Part shown: positions 63,613 to 64,000 of the stretch, one piece after another | Layout of the letters: every line of letters starts with the position of its first letter | How positions within the stretch are numbered: the first letter of the stretch is position 1 | Source: Yamagishiella unicocca | Lineage: Eukaryota; Chlorophyta; Chlorophyceae; Chlamydomonadales; Volvocaceae | Direction of reading: 5' to 3' | Length of the DNA stretch: 64,000 nt | NCBI GenBank assembly: GCA_003116995.1 | Contig: BDSL01000166.1 | Span: 62,001 to 126,000 of the forward strand | Translations under genes and position numbers: made by a program | The notes under the pieces: generated by a model | What the model was told of the DNA's origin: nothing | Seen by the model: only the letters and a program-made list of their open reading frames with translations | The model's database searches: none

Positions 63613-64000
63613 GTGCGCCTTGTTTCTCTGCCCTCCTGCGTGCCCCTCGCCGTTGGCCGGCGGGTGTGTCGGGTCCCGTCCCCTCGGTGTTCCCTGCCCT
63701 CCGCCTCCCTCCTCCTTTTCTTCCGCGTGCCGTCTCGTCCGTGGTTGCCCCCGTCCCCCCTCCGCCGTCCTCCCCGCGCGGCCTCCCCCCTTTTCGCCGT
63801 TGCCTCGCTGGCCTGCCTGCTGGGGTCACCGCCTTCCCTCTGGCCTCGCCTCCCGGCGCCGGGCGCGGTCGTCTTCCTCTTCGGCTCGGGCCTCCCTCCT
63901 CGGGCCCCTCGTCCCGTGGGCTCTCCCCCCCGCCTCTCTCTCCCCCCCTCTTCCGCCGTCCGTCGGGTCCTTTCGCTACCGCCTTCCCTGGCACACCCCG
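63613..64000 (+). other. psbA intron (5' part), group II-like
   Basis: Starts GTGCGCCTTG, matching the group II 5' consensus GUGYG, the same seven bases as at the psaA exon 2 border. Following text with gttggccggcgggtgtgtcg and paired G/C blocks suggests a structured RNA. A group I reading is possible if the exon is taken to end two bases earlier, at ATGAT. It runs out of the window. All four printed adenines of the window (63,828, 63,978, 63,993, 63,995) lie in this intron. Confidence 0.7.

Noticed and set aside
1..64000. A natural T-less minus strand, such as cryptogenes whose transcripts need U insertion
   Set aside because: rRNA, tRNA and proteins are read on the plus strand with C standing for A; G and T fit without any insertion, and lengths match genes with substitution rather than deletion.
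1..64000. Simple deletion of all A from a normal sequence
   Set aside because: The 530 loop, tRNAs and 23S exon spacings keep nearly full length with C at A positions, so A was replaced, not removed.

Overview
The window comes from a chlorophyte plastid genome of the Chlamydomonas type, but its bases are corrupted. The + strand has essentially no adenine: I see four A in 64,000 bases, all in the last 175. Every conserved gene reads correctly only if each printed C is treated as 'A or C', with G and T taken at face value. The 16S 530 loop, 23S helices, seven tRNAs and nine recognised protein genes (one of them a single exon) all fit this rule, so ATG prints as CTG and TAA as TCC. In addition, runs of C that hold mixed A/C in the real sequence are often one or more bases too short. 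Most long reading frames are therefore broken, although the genes themselves are probably intact. Gene ends below are given with that in mind.

The organism is inferred as a chlamydomonadalean green alga. The evidence is the plastid-type 16S, a split psaA with a free-standing exon 2 after psbD, a clpP with a large internal insertion, 7S/3S-like rRNA pieces before the 23S, the cluster psbD-psaA exon 2-psbJ-atpI-psaJ-rps12-atpB, and rrnS-trnI-trnA-rrnL-rrn5-psbA. The very high repeat content suggests an expanded plastome. The species cannot be named from this.

Layout: 1-1.4 kb repeats; petB, trnL(UAG) and clpP to 5.3 kb; a repeat-rich stretch to 16.5 kb holding trnC(GCA), trnW(CCA), trnS(UGA) and trnR(UCU); 16.6-25.1 kb a tract that reads on the minus strand as Lys/Asn/Gln/Glu-rich protein, probably one or more giant chlorophycean ORFs; 25-29 kb repeats; psbD and psaA exon 2 (29.3-31.5); repeats; psbJ, atpI, psaJ, rps12 (34.9-38.6); atpB (40.1-41.5); repeats with a 15-bp tandem array; the rRNA operon (44.9-55.1), whose 23S carries three group I introns, each with a LAGLIDADG-like motif; 55-59 kb repeats including GC-rich and 81-bp tandem arrays; an unidentified plus-strand ORF (about 59.4-60.6); repeats; then psbA exon 1 (63.07-63.61) running into an intron that leaves the window.

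The recognised genes supply the cytochrome b6f complex (petB), photosystem II (psbD, psbA, psbJ), photosystem I (psaA part, psaJ), ATP synthase (atpB, atpI), translation (rRNAs, tRNAs, rps12) and proteolysis (clpP). Between them lie short dispersed repeats, many with a C-run/short loop/G-run core that could fold as hairpins.
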